A stretch of DNA of 7,568 nucleotides from Enterovirga sp. (GTDB taxonomy: Bacteria; Pseudomonadota; Alphaproteobacteria; Rhizobiales; Beijerinckiaceae). Location: NCBI GenBank assembly GCA_028290385.1, contig JAQGJZ010000139.1, positions 1-7,568 on the forward strand. The letters are read 5' to 3'. Below, piece by piece: positions 1 to 6,008 of this stretch (position 1 is its first letter; every line of letters starts with the position of its first letter). A program made the translations under genes and the position numbers. Below the pieces are notes generated by a model. That model ran no database searches. It was not told the DNA's origin and saw only the letters and a list, made by a program, of their open reading frames with translations.

Positions 1-88
1 GGAGAACGCTACGGGCGGGGCGGCCTGGAGTCGAGAAGCCGAAGGGCGGCGTGTGCCGAAGCGAGATCCAGCCGCCCGTGAGCGGCCG

Positions 89-532
89 TCAGAGGGCCAC
101 GATCTGCACGCGGCCGGTGCCGCCGAGGCCGATCGCCGCCGCCGAGGCGCGCGACAGGTCGATCACTCGCCCGCCATGGAAGGGCCCGCGATCATTGATG
201 CGCACGACCACCGAGCGGCCGGTCGCCTGGTTGACCACCTTCACGCGGGTACCAAACGGAAGGTAGCGATGCGCTGCGGTCAGTTCGTTTGTGTTGAACC
301 GCTCGCCGCTGGCGGTGCGGCGGCCATGGAAGCCCGGCCCGTACCAGCTCGCCACGCCGCTCTGGAGCGTGTGGCCGCCCGCATCCTGCGCATCCTGCTG
401 CATCTCGACGCGAGGCTTTGCGTGAAACGCCCGCCGCTTTTTCTTGTAACCGGCCTCAGCATCGGAGGCCATGACCATACCAAGGGACGAAATCGCTACC
501 GAACAGGCAACAAGCAAACCAACCTTCTTCAA
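89..532 (-). CDS. Small secreted RlpA-like double-psi beta-barrel protein
   Basis: The protein has an N-terminal Sec signal peptide (MKK, a hydrophobic core, then cleavage probably after A-E-A), a short basic linker (YKKKRR) and one RlpA-like double-psi beta-barrel. Visible family motifs are [43 protein letters not shown] with the conserved Asp, and RVIDLS. RlpA enzymes are lytic transglycosylases that cut denuded peptidoglycan, often at the septum. This protein ends at the barrel and has no C-terminal SPOR domain, so septal targeting is not evident and catalysis is inferred from the family. Start choice: AAGGA lies at 540-544. GTG at 538 is too close (1 base), GTG at 535 has a 4-base spacer, and TTG at 532 has 7 bases and yields a classic MKK signal peptide. 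I prefer 532, which gives 147 residues. A lipobox-like LVAC is present near the N-terminus, but the hydrophobic stretch before it is too short and continues beyond it, so a lipoprotein is less likely. Confidence 0.9.
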   Translation of the reverse strand: MKKVGLLVACSVAISSLGMVMASDAEAGYKKKRRAFHAKPRVEMQQDAQDAGGHTLQSGVASWYGPGFHGRRTASGERFNTNELTAAHRYLPFGTRVKVVNQATGRSVVVRINDRGPFHGGRVIDLSRASAAAIGLGGTGRVQIVAL

Positions 533-611
533 CACCACGTCCTTCGTTGTTGTCGAGGACGCTTAGGATCAGCCTTTGATGGGCGAGAAAAAGGCGCAAC
601 GCTTCGAGCCC

Positions 612-631
612 AAAAAGGCGTTGCAACGCCT
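612..631 (-). terminator. Probable intrinsic terminator of the thiamine operon
   Basis: Positions 616-631 form a perfect 16-base palindrome (AGGCGTTGCAACGCCT). Read on the minus strand, the stem is followed at once by five T residues (612-616), the arrangement of a Rho-independent terminator. It lies about 150 bases after the thiE stop and before rlpA, so it probably ends the thiO-S-G-E transcript. An outer AGCCC/GGGCT pairing (607-611 with 632-636) surrounds it. Confidence 0.55.
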
Positions 632-641
632 GGGCTTAGCG

Positions 642-671
642 GAGCTATGTTGTTCGTGTTCGACATAGCTC
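642..671. repeat. Inverted repeat GAGCTATGT / ACATAGCTC
   Basis: Nine bases at 642-650 are exactly complementary in reverse to 663-671. A G-U and a G-C pair extend the stem inward, leaving an 8-base loop. It sits just upstream, in minus-strand transcription, of the T-tailed palindrome at 612-631, so the thiamine transcript would carry two hairpins in tandem. It could be RNA structure that blocks 3' exonucleases or a protein binding site; the sequence alone does not decide. Confidence 0.5.
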
Positions 672-686
672 GAGCGAGAATACGGA

Positions 687-718
687 CAGAATGTGTCACG
701 CCGTGACGCGTCATTCTG
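687..718. repeat. Long interrupted inverted repeat downstream of thiE
   Basis: CAGAATG (687-693) pairs with CATTCTG (712-718), enclosing GTCACG (695-700) paired with CGTGAC (702-707) around a single central C. One base interrupts the left arm and four bases the right. The result is a 13-pair nested dyad in non-coding DNA, about 65 bases after the thiE stop. It could be a 3'-UTR hairpin or the operator of a dimeric regulator (GTCACG-C-CGTGAC core). No regulator is encoded nearby. Confidence 0.5.
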
Positions 719-781
719 CGCCACATCAACGGAATAGCCAGGCAGGGGTTTCCGATGCTCGCTGCGTCGGGAGCGCGCAGG

Positions 782-1390
782 TCAGCTGGCAGCCAGATCG
801 AGCCAGGCGCGCACCCGCACCTCGGGGTCCGGGTTCTGCGTCACGTCGCTCACGACGGCGATGGAATCCGCACCGGCCGCGAACACGCCCGGGCCGCGTT
901 CCAGCGTGATGCCCCCGATAGCGACGAGCGGAATGGCGCCGATCCGCCGTTTCCATTCGCCGATGCGCGCGAGCCCCTGCGGGCCGAAGCGCATCGCCTT
1001 CAGGGTGGTCGGGTAGATCGGGCCGAGCGCCACGTAATCCGGCTCGTGCCGCAGCGCCGTCTCCAGCTCCGCCTCGTCGTGCGTGGATATCCCGAGGGTG
1101 AGGCCGGCCTTGCGGATCGCCAGCACGTCCGCCTCAGCAAGGTCCTCCTGGCCGAGATGCAGGTGCTCAGCCCCGGCCTCGATCGCCGCTTGCCAGTAGT
1201 CATTCACGACGAGGTGGGTCGTCGTGCCGCGCGTGATCGCGAGCGCCTGCCGGACGAGGGATGTCGCCTCCTCGAGGCCCAAATCCTTGGCGCGGATCTG
1301 CACGGTGCCGATGCCGAGCGCCGCAAGGCGCCGCACCCAGTCGAGCGTGTCGACGACCGGATAGAACCGGTCCGGATAAGAGCGCTGCAT
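782..1390 (-). CDS. thiE: Thiamine-phosphate synthase ThiE
   Basis: ThiE couples hydroxymethylpyrimidine diphosphate to the thiazole phosphate carboxylate made by ThiG, giving thiamine phosphate and pyrophosphate in the cytosol. The protein has 202 residues, a normal length for this TIM-barrel family. Visible motifs in order are QIRAKD (31-36), VVND (61-64), HLGQEDL (78-84), GISTH (100-104), ALGPIYPTTLK (121-131), VAIGGIT (156-162) and VVSDV (179-183), which cover substrate, metal and phosphate binding. The usual Arg after ND is Tyr (NDYW). I recall this as common in rhizobial ThiE, so I read it as a lineage variant rather than a defect. The ATG overlaps the thiG stop by one base (TGATG at 1388-1392), which indicates translational coupling. 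It is the last gene of the operon. Confidence 0.95.
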   Translation of the reverse strand: MQRSYPDRFYPVVDTLDWVRRLAALGIGTVQIRAKDLGLEEATSLVRQALAITRGTTTHLVVNDYWQAAIEAGAEHLHLGQEDLAEADVLAIRKAGLTLGISTHDEAELETALRHEPDYVALGPIYPTTLKAMRFGPQGLARIGEWKRRIGAIPLVAIGGITLERGPGVFAAGADSIAVVSDVTQNPDPEVRVRAWLDLAAS

Positions 1391-2169
1391 CAGCCGGCCG
1401 CGTGCCAGAAGGGGGTTCCGACGACGGGCGTCGAGGGCGTGGCGAAGTCGCGCGGCGGCATCAGGCCCGCCTCAAAGCCGGCCCGGCCGGCCTCCAGCGC
1501 GAGCGCAAAGGCGCGCGCCATCCCGACGGGGTCGTCCGCCTTGGCGATGGCGGTGTTGAGCAGCACGCCGTCATAGCCGAGCTCCATGGCCTCGGCGGCG
1601 TGGGAAGGGGCGCCGATCCCGGCATCGACGATCAGGGTCACGTCCGGCAGGCGGGCGCGGAGCGTCCTCAGGGCGGCCTTGTTCGTCACCCCCTGACCGC
1701 TGCCGATCGGGGCGGCCCACGGCATGACGACGCGGCATCCCGCATCCACGAGGCGCTGCGCCACCGTGAGATCCTCCGTCGTATACGGAAAGACCTCGAA
1801 CCCGTCGCGCAGCAGGATGCCGGCCGCTTCCACCAGGGCGACGACGTCCGGCTGCAGCGTTTCGTCGTCGCCGATCACCTCGAGCTTGATCCAGGGCGTG
1901 CCGAAGAGCTCGCGCGCGAGCTCGGCCGTGGTCACGGCCTCCTTCACGGTGCGGCAGCCGGCCGTGTTCGGCAGGATCTTGACCCCGAGCGACTGGATGA
2001 TGCGCCAGAACGCGTCGCCCGCCCGTCCGCCGGCGGATTCGCGGCGGAGCGACACGGTGACGATCTCGGCGCCGGACGCCTGCAGCGCCTGCTCCATGAC
2101 CGCCGGCGAGGGATACAGCGCCGTCCCGATGAGGAGGCGCGAGGCGACCTCCTGGCCGTACAGATTCAC
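1390..2169 (-). CDS. thiG: Thiazole synthase ThiG
   Basis: ThiG forms the thiazole ring from 1-deoxy-D-xylulose 5-phosphate, the dehydroglycine imine and sulfur delivered by ThiS thiocarboxylate. The 259-residue length fits the family. Key features are the N-terminal [17 protein letters not shown] near residue 40, LPNTAGCRT (66-74), the Schiff-base lysine in [10 protein letters not shown] (Lys95), [21 protein letters not shown] (149-160, phosphate binding), [18 protein letters not shown] and [11 protein letters not shown]. The start is GTG at 2169, supported by AGGAG at 2177-2181 with a 7-base spacer. It begins 10 bases after the thiS stop and shares one base with thiE, so its product is made together with its sulfur carrier. 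Confidence 0.97.
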   Translation of the reverse strand: MNLYGQEVASRLLIGTALYPSPAVMEQALQASGAEIVTVSLRRESAGGRAGDAFWRIIQSLGVKILPNTAGCRTVKEAVTTAELARELFGTPWIKLEVIGDDETLQPDVVALVEAAGILLRDGFEVFPYTTEDLTVAQRLVDAGCRVVMPWAAPIGSGQGVTNKAALRTLRARLPDVTLIVDAGIGAPSHAAEAMELGYDGVLLNTAIAKADDPVGMARAFALALEAGRAGFEAGLMPPRDFATPSTPVVGTPFWHAAG

Positions 2170-2179
2170 GTGTGAACTC

Positions 2180-2377
2180 CTATCCGCCCTGGCGCGGGGT
2201 GAGGATCTCGACCTGGTCGCCCTCCGCGAGGGGCGTTTCGGCCCAGCGGGCCCGCCGCACCACCTCCTGGTTTACGGCAACCGCGAAGAAGCGGCCTTCA
2301 TAGCCGAGCGCCTCCAGCAGGGCCGCGACCGTCGCGGCCGCGACCTCCTGGCGCTCGCCGTTCACCGTCAGGACCAC
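2180..2377 (-). CDS. thiS: Sulfur-carrier protein ThiS
   Basis: ThiS is a 65-residue ubiquitin-fold sulfur carrier. Its C-terminal Gly-Gly is adenylated and converted to a thiocarboxylate that donates sulfur to ThiG. The sequence begins [12 protein letters not shown], contains [10 protein letters not shown] and [13 protein letters not shown], and ends exactly in GG as required. The frame stays open upstream as a spurious ORF reaching 3229, so the start must be chosen. GTG at 2377 has GAGG at 2385-2388 with a 7-base spacer and gives the family's normal length. This start overlaps the end of thiO by 10 bases. The activating ThiF-type enzyme is not in the window. Confidence 0.95.
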   Translation of the reverse strand: MVLTVNGERQEVAAATVAALLEALGYEGRFFAVAVNQEVVRRARWAETPLAEGDQVEILTPRQGG

Positions 2378-3360
2378 CGCATCACCTCGTTGTCTCGCGT
2401 CCCCTCGGCGATGTAGTTCGCGACCAGCTCGCCGAGCGCGGGGGCGATCAGGAAACCGTGCCGGTAGAGGCCGTTGACCGTGATCTGCCGCCCGGCGACC
2501 GCGATCCGCGGGCTGTGGTCCGGATAAGCCGGCCGCAGCGCCGTGCCGAGCTCGACGATGCGGGCTTCCCCGAAGGCGGGGTGAACCGTGTAGGCGGCGG
2601 TCATCAGCTCGAGCGCGGAGCGCAGGGTCACGCCCGCCGCATCCTCCGTCTCGATCGTGCTCGCGCCGATGAGAAAGCGGTTGTTCGCCCGCGGGATGAC
2701 GTAGATCGGCCAGCGCGGGTGCATCAGGCGCACCGGCCGCGACAGCGCGATCTCGGCCGTCTCGACCAGCACCGTCTCGCCCTTCACGCCGCGCAGCTCG
2801 GGCTGCGCCTCCCGCGCCCCGAGGCCGCGGCAATCGACGACCGTGCCGTCCAGCGCCTCGGGCCGGACGTCGGCCCCGAAGCGGATCTCGCCGCCGAGGC
2901 TGCGCAGCTTCGCATGCAAAGCGGGGAGGGCCCGTCGCGGCTCGACATGGCCCTCGCCGGGATAGAATAGGGCCTCGCGGAAGCGGCCGGCGAGCGCCGG
3001 CTCGATCTCGCCGATGCGGGCGGCCCCGATGCGCTCGTGGCCGGCCGTCTGGCGCGCGAGGCGTTCCAGATCGGCGCGGTCGCGCGGGTGCGACACGACC
3101 AGCGAGCCGTTCAGCGGCGTTTCGGGCAGGTGGCTGCGCCAGAGCTGGACGGAGCGATGGCCGAGCCGGATGACCACCGGTTCGGCGCCGTCGCCCTCGC
3201 AATCGGGCGCGAGCATGCCGCCGGCCCAATGGCTGGTGGCGCCCGTCATCGCCTCGTCCTGACGCTCGTAGACGGTGACCCGGCGGCCGCTTTCGGCCAG
3301 GAGCAGGGCGGTCCAGGTTCCCGCGATGCCGGCCCCGACCACGCTGACGGGTTCGCTCAT
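2368..3360 (-). CDS. thiO: FAD-dependent glycine oxidase ThiO
   Basis: ThiO oxidises glycine to the imine (dehydroglycine) that ThiG uses for the thiazole ring. It is the oxygen-dependent alternative to ThiH. The 330-residue protein starts with an FAD dinucleotide-binding fold: VVGAGIAG (GxGxxG at 9-14), an LLLAESG helix, and an acidic strand end at VTVYER. WAGGMLAP (45-51) follows; the C-terminal part has RPVRLMHPRWPIYVIPR, FLIGASTIETED and ITVNGLYRHGFLIAPALGELV, typical of the DAO family. The ATG at 3360 has GAGG at 3369-3372 with an 8-base spacer. It is the first gene after the TPP riboswitch, and its end overlaps thiS. Thiamine-operon context makes ThiO much more likely than another amino-acid oxidase. 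Confidence 0.93.
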   Translation of the reverse strand: MSEPVSVVGAGIAGTWTALLLAESGRRVTVYERQDEAMTGATSHWAGGMLAPDCEGDGAEPVVIRLGHRSVQLWRSHLPETPLNGSLVVSHPRDRADLERLARQTAGHERIGAARIGEIEPALAGRFREALFYPGEGHVEPRRALPALHAKLRSLGGEIRFGADVRPEALDGTVVDCRGLGAREAQPELRGVKGETVLVETAEIALSRPVRLMHPRWPIYVIPRANNRFLIGASTIETEDAAGVTLRSALELMTAAYTVHPAFGEARIVELGTALRPAYPDHSPRIAVAGRQITVNGLYRHGFLIAPALGELVANYIAEGTRDNEVMRWS

Positions 3361-3408
3361 CGGCCGGGCCTCGGGCTCGATGAATAGGTCAGCGTTCCGT
3401 CCGGCATT

Positions 3409-3491
3409 TCCGTCCCTCCGCCGATGCGAGTCGGATCAGGTTCAAAGGGTTCGGCCTTCGCCGTCTCAGCCCCGCCGGGGCACCCCTCGGA
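3409..3491 (-). promoter_or_regulatory. TPP riboswitch (thi box) upstream of thiO
   Basis: On the minus strand the conserved TPP aptamer elements appear in order: GAGGGGTGCC, GCTGAGA (pyrimidine-sensing core, CTGAGA at 3464-3469), a short P3 hairpin CGGC-GAAG-GCCG, ACCCTTTGAACCTGATC (3434-3450), and GGCGGAGGGA (3413-3422). The closing helix P1 is TCCG (3488-3491) with CGGA (3409-3412). It lies 48 bases before the thiO start, so bound TPP should repress the operon. I see no T-tailed terminator between aptamer and ATG, so control of translation initiation is more likely, although no clear anti-Shine-Dalgarno pairing was resolved by eye. A weak promoter candidate (TTGTGA 3522-3527, 17 bases, CACATT 3499-3504) would start RNA almost exactly at P1. 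Confidence 0.95.
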
Positions 3492-3540
3492 TAGCCCCAA
3501 TGTGCCCCTTGGCGCGCCGCTTCACAAGCCCGTCACGCGC

Positions 3541-3738
3541 TCACGATCCGTGCTGCGCGCCGAGCCGCTCCAGAAGCTCCGCCACGTCCACGTCGACGAC
3601 CTTCTTGCCGTAGTGGAACGCCATGCCGGGCTCGACCGCGACGGGTCCATCTGCGGTTTGAACGGTCACCGGCTCACGGCACACCCACGTCCCGTCGATC
3701 TGCTTTTCGAAGCGGGTGAGAATTTCATAGCTGTCCAT
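3541..3738 (-). CDS. Conserved-looking small protein of unknown function (65 aa)
   Basis: I do not recognise this family. The ORF starts with ATG and encodes 65 residues (MDSYEILTRFEKQIDGTW at the N-terminus). It has no signal peptide or membrane segment. Alternating hydrophobic residues suggest short beta strands (GTWVCREPVTVQT, GPVAVEPGMAFHYGKKVVDVD), followed by a helix (VAELLERLG). Residue use looks like real protein rather than an arginine- and proline-rich shadow frame. No strong Shine-Dalgarno is visible. It is divergent from the mscS-type gene, with 85 bases between start codons, and ends 49 bases before the riboswitch with no obvious terminator, so read-through into the thiamine operon is possible. 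A role in thiamine metabolism cannot be claimed. Confidence 0.7.
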   Translation of the reverse strand: MDSYEILTRFEKQIDGTWVCREPVTVQTADGPVAVEPGMAFHYGKKVVDVDVAELLERLGAQHGS

Positions 3739-3772
3739 CTGTGCTGTCGTCCCGAGCCCTCGTGTGTGCGGA

Positions 3773-3797
3773 GGAACGTCTCAAGGCGCTCGCCGTT
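3773..3797 (+). promoter_or_regulatory. Putative sigma-EcfG general-stress promoter of the mscS-type gene
   Basis: GGAAC (3773-3777), exactly 16 bases, then CGTT (3794-3797) matches the published alphaproteobacterial EcfG consensus GGAAC-N16/17-CGTT. Transcription would begin near 3803-3806, so the GTG at 3764 would not be in the message. This supports GTG 3824 as the true start. No experimental evidence is available here. Confidence 0.7.
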
Positions 3798-3823
3798 TCG
3801 TGCCGAGGCGGGACAACGGCAAC

Positions 3824-4801
3824 GTGCAGAACGCAGCAGAACTGAGCGAGCAGAAGGTCGAAGCCATTACGCAGGGCTTTTTCTGGCTCCTGCCCAACCT
3901 CGCGATCGCGGCGGCCGTGATGGTTGGCTTCCTGATCGCGGCCTGGTTGGCGCGTCGCGTGGTGAAGCGCGTGGTCGGGCGGCGGGACCGCGAGGATCTG
4001 GGCTCGCTCGTCGCTGGATTTGCCTGGTGGGGCCTCGTCGGCTTTGGCCTCCTGGTCGTCGCGACGATCGTGTTTCCGTCCATCAAGCCGTCGGACGCGC
4101 TCGCAACGCTCGGCATCGGCTCCGTCGCGATCGGCTTCGCCTTCAAGGACATCCTGCAGAACTGGTTCGCTGGCCTCCTGATCCTGGTGCGGCAGCCGTT
4201 TCGGCGCGGCGACCAGATCGTCGTCGACAAATACGAGGGAACGGTCGAGCACATCGAGGCGCGGGCCACCCTCATCAAGACCTATGACGGGCGCCGGGTC
4301 GTGATCCCGAACAGCGACGTCTACACCCGCTCCGTCATCGTCAACACGGCCTATCCCAAGCGGCGCAGCCAGTACGATGTCGGGATCGGATACGGCGACG
4401 ACCTCGAGCGGGCGCGCGAGGTCATCCTGCAGGCGCTCGCCGACCTGCCGCATGTCGAGGCCGAACCGTCCCCCGAGGCGATCCCGTGGGAGCTCGACGG
4501 CTCCAGCGTGAACATCCGCGTGCGCTGGTGGACCAAGTCCATCCGCAGGGAGGTCGTGGCCTCGCGCGGCGAGGTGATCACGGCCCTGAAGAAGGCACTG
4601 GTGGAGGAGGGGATCGACCTGCCGTTCCCGACCCGGGTCATCCTGTTCCATGACCAGACGGAGGAGGCGGACGGCGACCGGTCGCGCCAGCGCGAGGGCT
4701 GGCCCTCGGGCGAGGCGCCTCAGGCATCTGCGGAGGAATCCGGGAAGACCAGGCGCTTCGGCTTGCCGAAACGCGAGCGGCAGCCCGAGGGGGCGCGGTA
4801 G
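3824..4801 (+). CDS. MscS-family mechanosensitive ion channel
   Basis: MscS channels open when membrane tension rises and release ions and small solutes during hypo-osmotic shock. From the chosen start the protein has 325 residues. Hydrophobic segments lie at about 21-43, 62-84 and 92-123. The last contains the pore helix and start of the beta domain (GIGSVAIGFAFKDILQNW, then LLILVRQPFRRGDQI), the MscS signature. A cytoplasmic alpha/beta domain follows (VVIPNSDVYTRSVIVNTAY, YDVGIGYGDDLERAREVI), then a charged tail after about residue 278 that looks disordered. Start: the frame is open to 3764, but a stress promoter at 3773-3797 lies inside that extension. GTG 3824 follows GAGGCGGGA at about 3805-3813. 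It is probably cotranscribed with the transglutaminase-like gene 79 bases downstream. Size places it with small MscS/YnaI-like members rather than giant MscK types. Confidence 0.92.
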   Translation: MQNAAELSEQKVEAITQGFFWLLPNLAIAAAVMVGFLIAAWLARRVVKRVVGRRDREDLGSLVAGFAWWGLVGFGLLVVATIVFPSIKPSDALATLGIGSVAIGFAFKDILQNWFAGLLILVRQPFRRGDQIVVDKYEGTVEHIEARATLIKTYDGRRVVIPNSDVYTRSVIVNTAYPKRRSQYDVGIGYGDDLERAREVILQALADLPHVEAEPSPEAIPWELDGSSVNIRVRWWTKSIRREVVASRGEVITALKKALVEEGIDLPFPTRVILFHDQTEEADGDRSRQREGWPSGEAPQASAEESGKTRRFGLPKRERQPEGAR

Positions 4802-4880
4802 CAAGGGGCCGAAAGCTCAGCCGAGGGGTTGCGCGATCGGTTCGGAACTTGCCTTTGTCCGACGCCGACCTGCGAGCCCG

Positions 4881-5777
4881 ATGCCCACCTATTCGATCCG
4901 TCACGTCACCACGTATCGCTACGCGTTCCCGGTCGCCTTCGGCGAGCACCGCTTGATGCTCCGCGCGCGCGACAGCCAGGACCAGCGCACCCTGTCCGCC
5001 CGACTCTCCATCACGCCGCACCCGCAGGCCCTGAGCTGGTCGGAGGATCCGGCCGGCAATCCGGTCGGCCGGGCGCGCTTCGGGACGCGGGCCCGCGAGC
5101 TGCGATTCGAGGCCGCCATGGAGGTCGAGGTCGTGCCGCTCGAGCTGCCACTCGCGGCCAGTGCGCGCGGCGCGGCGACCAATATCGCTGAGCTTGCGCC
5201 ATTCACCGCGCGACAGCATGCCGATCCCGACGGTGCGGTCGAGCGCTGGGCCCGGGCCATCCGGGCCGAGGATGGGGACGGCGATGCGCTCGGCTTTCTC
5301 ACCCGGCTGAGCGCGCGCATCCGGCAGGATTTCACATATCGCCCGCGGCTGGAGAAGGGCATCCAGAGCCCCGTCCGTACGCTGCGGCTCGGCAGCGGCT
5401 CGTGCCGGGATTTTGCGGTGCTGATGGGGGAGGGCGTGCGCGCCCTCGGCTTCGCGTCCCGCTTCGCCTCCGGGTACCTGCATGTCCCGGGGCAGGGGCC
5501 GGACAGCGCGACCCTCGGCGGCCACACGCATGCCTGGACGCAGGTCCATGTGCCTGGGATCGGCTGGGTGGATTTCGACCCGACCTGCGGGTCCGTGGGC
5601 AACCGGGACCTCGTGCGTGTCGCCCTGGTGCGTGATCCCGAGCAGGCGGCCCCGCTGTCGGGGAGCTATATCGGTTATCCGGACGATTTCATCGACATGC
5701 GGGTCGAGGTCACGGTCGAGCGTGCCGGGGATTTCGCCGCCCCGGGCCCTGTCGGGCGGAAGCCGCAGGCCGCCTGA
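4881..5777 (+). CDS. Transglutaminase-like cysteine peptidase family protein
   Basis: The 298-residue protein has an N-terminal beta-sandwich region typical of bacterial transglutaminase-like proteins (MPTYSIRHVTTYRYAFPVAFGEHRLMLRAR; motif Y-R-Y and H-R-L-x-L-R). The core transglutaminase fold follows. The catalytic triad is visible: Cys175 in GSGSCRDFAVLM, His217 in THAWTQVHVPGIGWVDFDPT, and Asp233 in the same block. ARFASGYL-like SRFASGYLHVP lies between them. There is no signal peptide, so it should be cytosolic. Members act as peptidases or amide-bond enzymes, but the substrate here is unknown. The start is ATG 4881; the open frame runs back into mscS, but the extension is arginine- and proline-rich and non-homologous in appearance. 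The Shine-Dalgarno is weak. It lies 79 bases after the mscS-type gene, so it may share that gene's stress promoter. Confidence 0.9.
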   Translation: MPTYSIRHVTTYRYAFPVAFGEHRLMLRARDSQDQRTLSARLSITPHPQALSWSEDPAGNPVGRARFGTRARELRFEAAMEVEVVPLELPLAASARGAATNIAELAPFTARQHADPDGAVERWARAIRAEDGDGDALGFLTRLSARIRQDFTYRPRLEKGIQSPVRTLRLGSGSCRDFAVLMGEGVRALGFASRFASGYLHVPGQGPDSATLGGHTHAWTQVHVPGIGWVDFDPTCGSVGNRDLVRVALVRDPEQAAPLSGSYIGYPDDFIDMRVEVTVERAGDFAAPGPVGRKPQAA

Positions 5778-5789
5778 TCGACTTCGGCG

Positions 5790-5879
5790 TCACCCGAACG
5801 ACCACACCATCAGGGCGGACCAGGCCACGTCCAGCAGGACCGTGACCCCGAGCAGGAAGCGTAATCGTCGGGCGGCCAT
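5790..5879 (-). CDS. Putative 29-residue single-span membrane peptide
   Basis: ATG at 5879 opens a 29-codon frame ending in TGA at 5790. The peptide has a basic N-terminus (MAARRLRF) and then an almost fully hydrophobic stretch (LLGVTVLLDVAWSALMVWSF), with one Asp in the middle. That is the profile of a single-span inner-membrane micropeptide. A good ribosome binding site, AAGGGAGA with GGGAG at 5886-5890, sits 6 bases before the start. It converges with the end of the transglutaminase-like gene, 12 bases away. The family is not recognised. The strong start signal and clear membrane profile argue for a real gene, but 29 codons can arise by chance. Confidence 0.5.
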   Translation of the reverse strand: MAARRLRFLLGVTVLLDVAWSALMVWSFG

Positions 5880-5920
5880 CGGGCTCTCCCTTGTTTGGCA
5901 CGATCTCCGGGATCGGGCGG

Positions 5921-5939
5921 TCGGTCACGGATCGGTCAC
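5921..5939. repeat. Direct repeat TCGGTCAC spaced one helical turn
   Basis: TCGGTCAC occurs at 5921-5928 and again at 5932-5939, an 11-base period. It lies 42-60 bases upstream of the 29-residue gene's start on the minus strand, where a promoter or regulator half-sites could be. No convincing -10 element was found, so the role is open. Confidence 0.3.
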
Positions 5940-6008
5940 CCGGTCCGGGCGGAACCTAATCGGGATGCCGCTCTAGCGGGCGACACGCCTAGCGCTCTCG
6001 AGCGCCGG

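Noticed and set aside
1..88. GCCGC/GCGGC hairpin (71-86) as the terminator of the RlpA-like gene
   Set aside because: Short stem without a T run in very GC-rich DNA, and most of the downstream region lies outside the window.
755..2175. Long plus-strand open frames opposite thiE and thiG
   Set aside because: GC-rich shadow frames: composition is Arg/Pro/Ala-heavy with no recognisable fold, and the opposite strand encodes clear ThiE and ThiG.
2180..3229. Long minus-strand open frame of 349 codons ending in ThiS
   Set aside because: Its upstream part is arginine-, alanine- and proline-rich and is antiparallel or out-of-frame shadow of thiO. Only the last 65 codons are a real gene, with its own ribosome binding site.
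3511..3518. GGCGCGCC palindrome between the 65-residue gene and the riboswitch as a terminator
   Set aside because: It has no loop or T tract, and such 8-base GC palindromes are common at this base composition.
3725..4804. Minus-strand open frame of 359 codons opposite the mscS-type gene
   Set aside because: Shadow frame. The plus strand carries an unmistakable MscS signature and the minus-strand product has no family features.
4844..4869. Possible third EcfG promoter before the transglutaminase-like gene (GGAAC-N17-CGAC)
   Set aside because: The -10 box lacks the TT of CGTT, and the predicted RNA start would leave only a few bases before ATG 4881.
4638..5602. Minus-strand open frames opposite the transglutaminase-like gene
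   Set aside because: Shadow frames; the plus strand has the full Cys-His-Asp triad in the correct context.
5951..5975. GGAACC at 5951 as an EcfG -35 box
   Set aside because: Neither 16- nor 17-base spacing gives CGTT, and no plus-strand gene starts just downstream.
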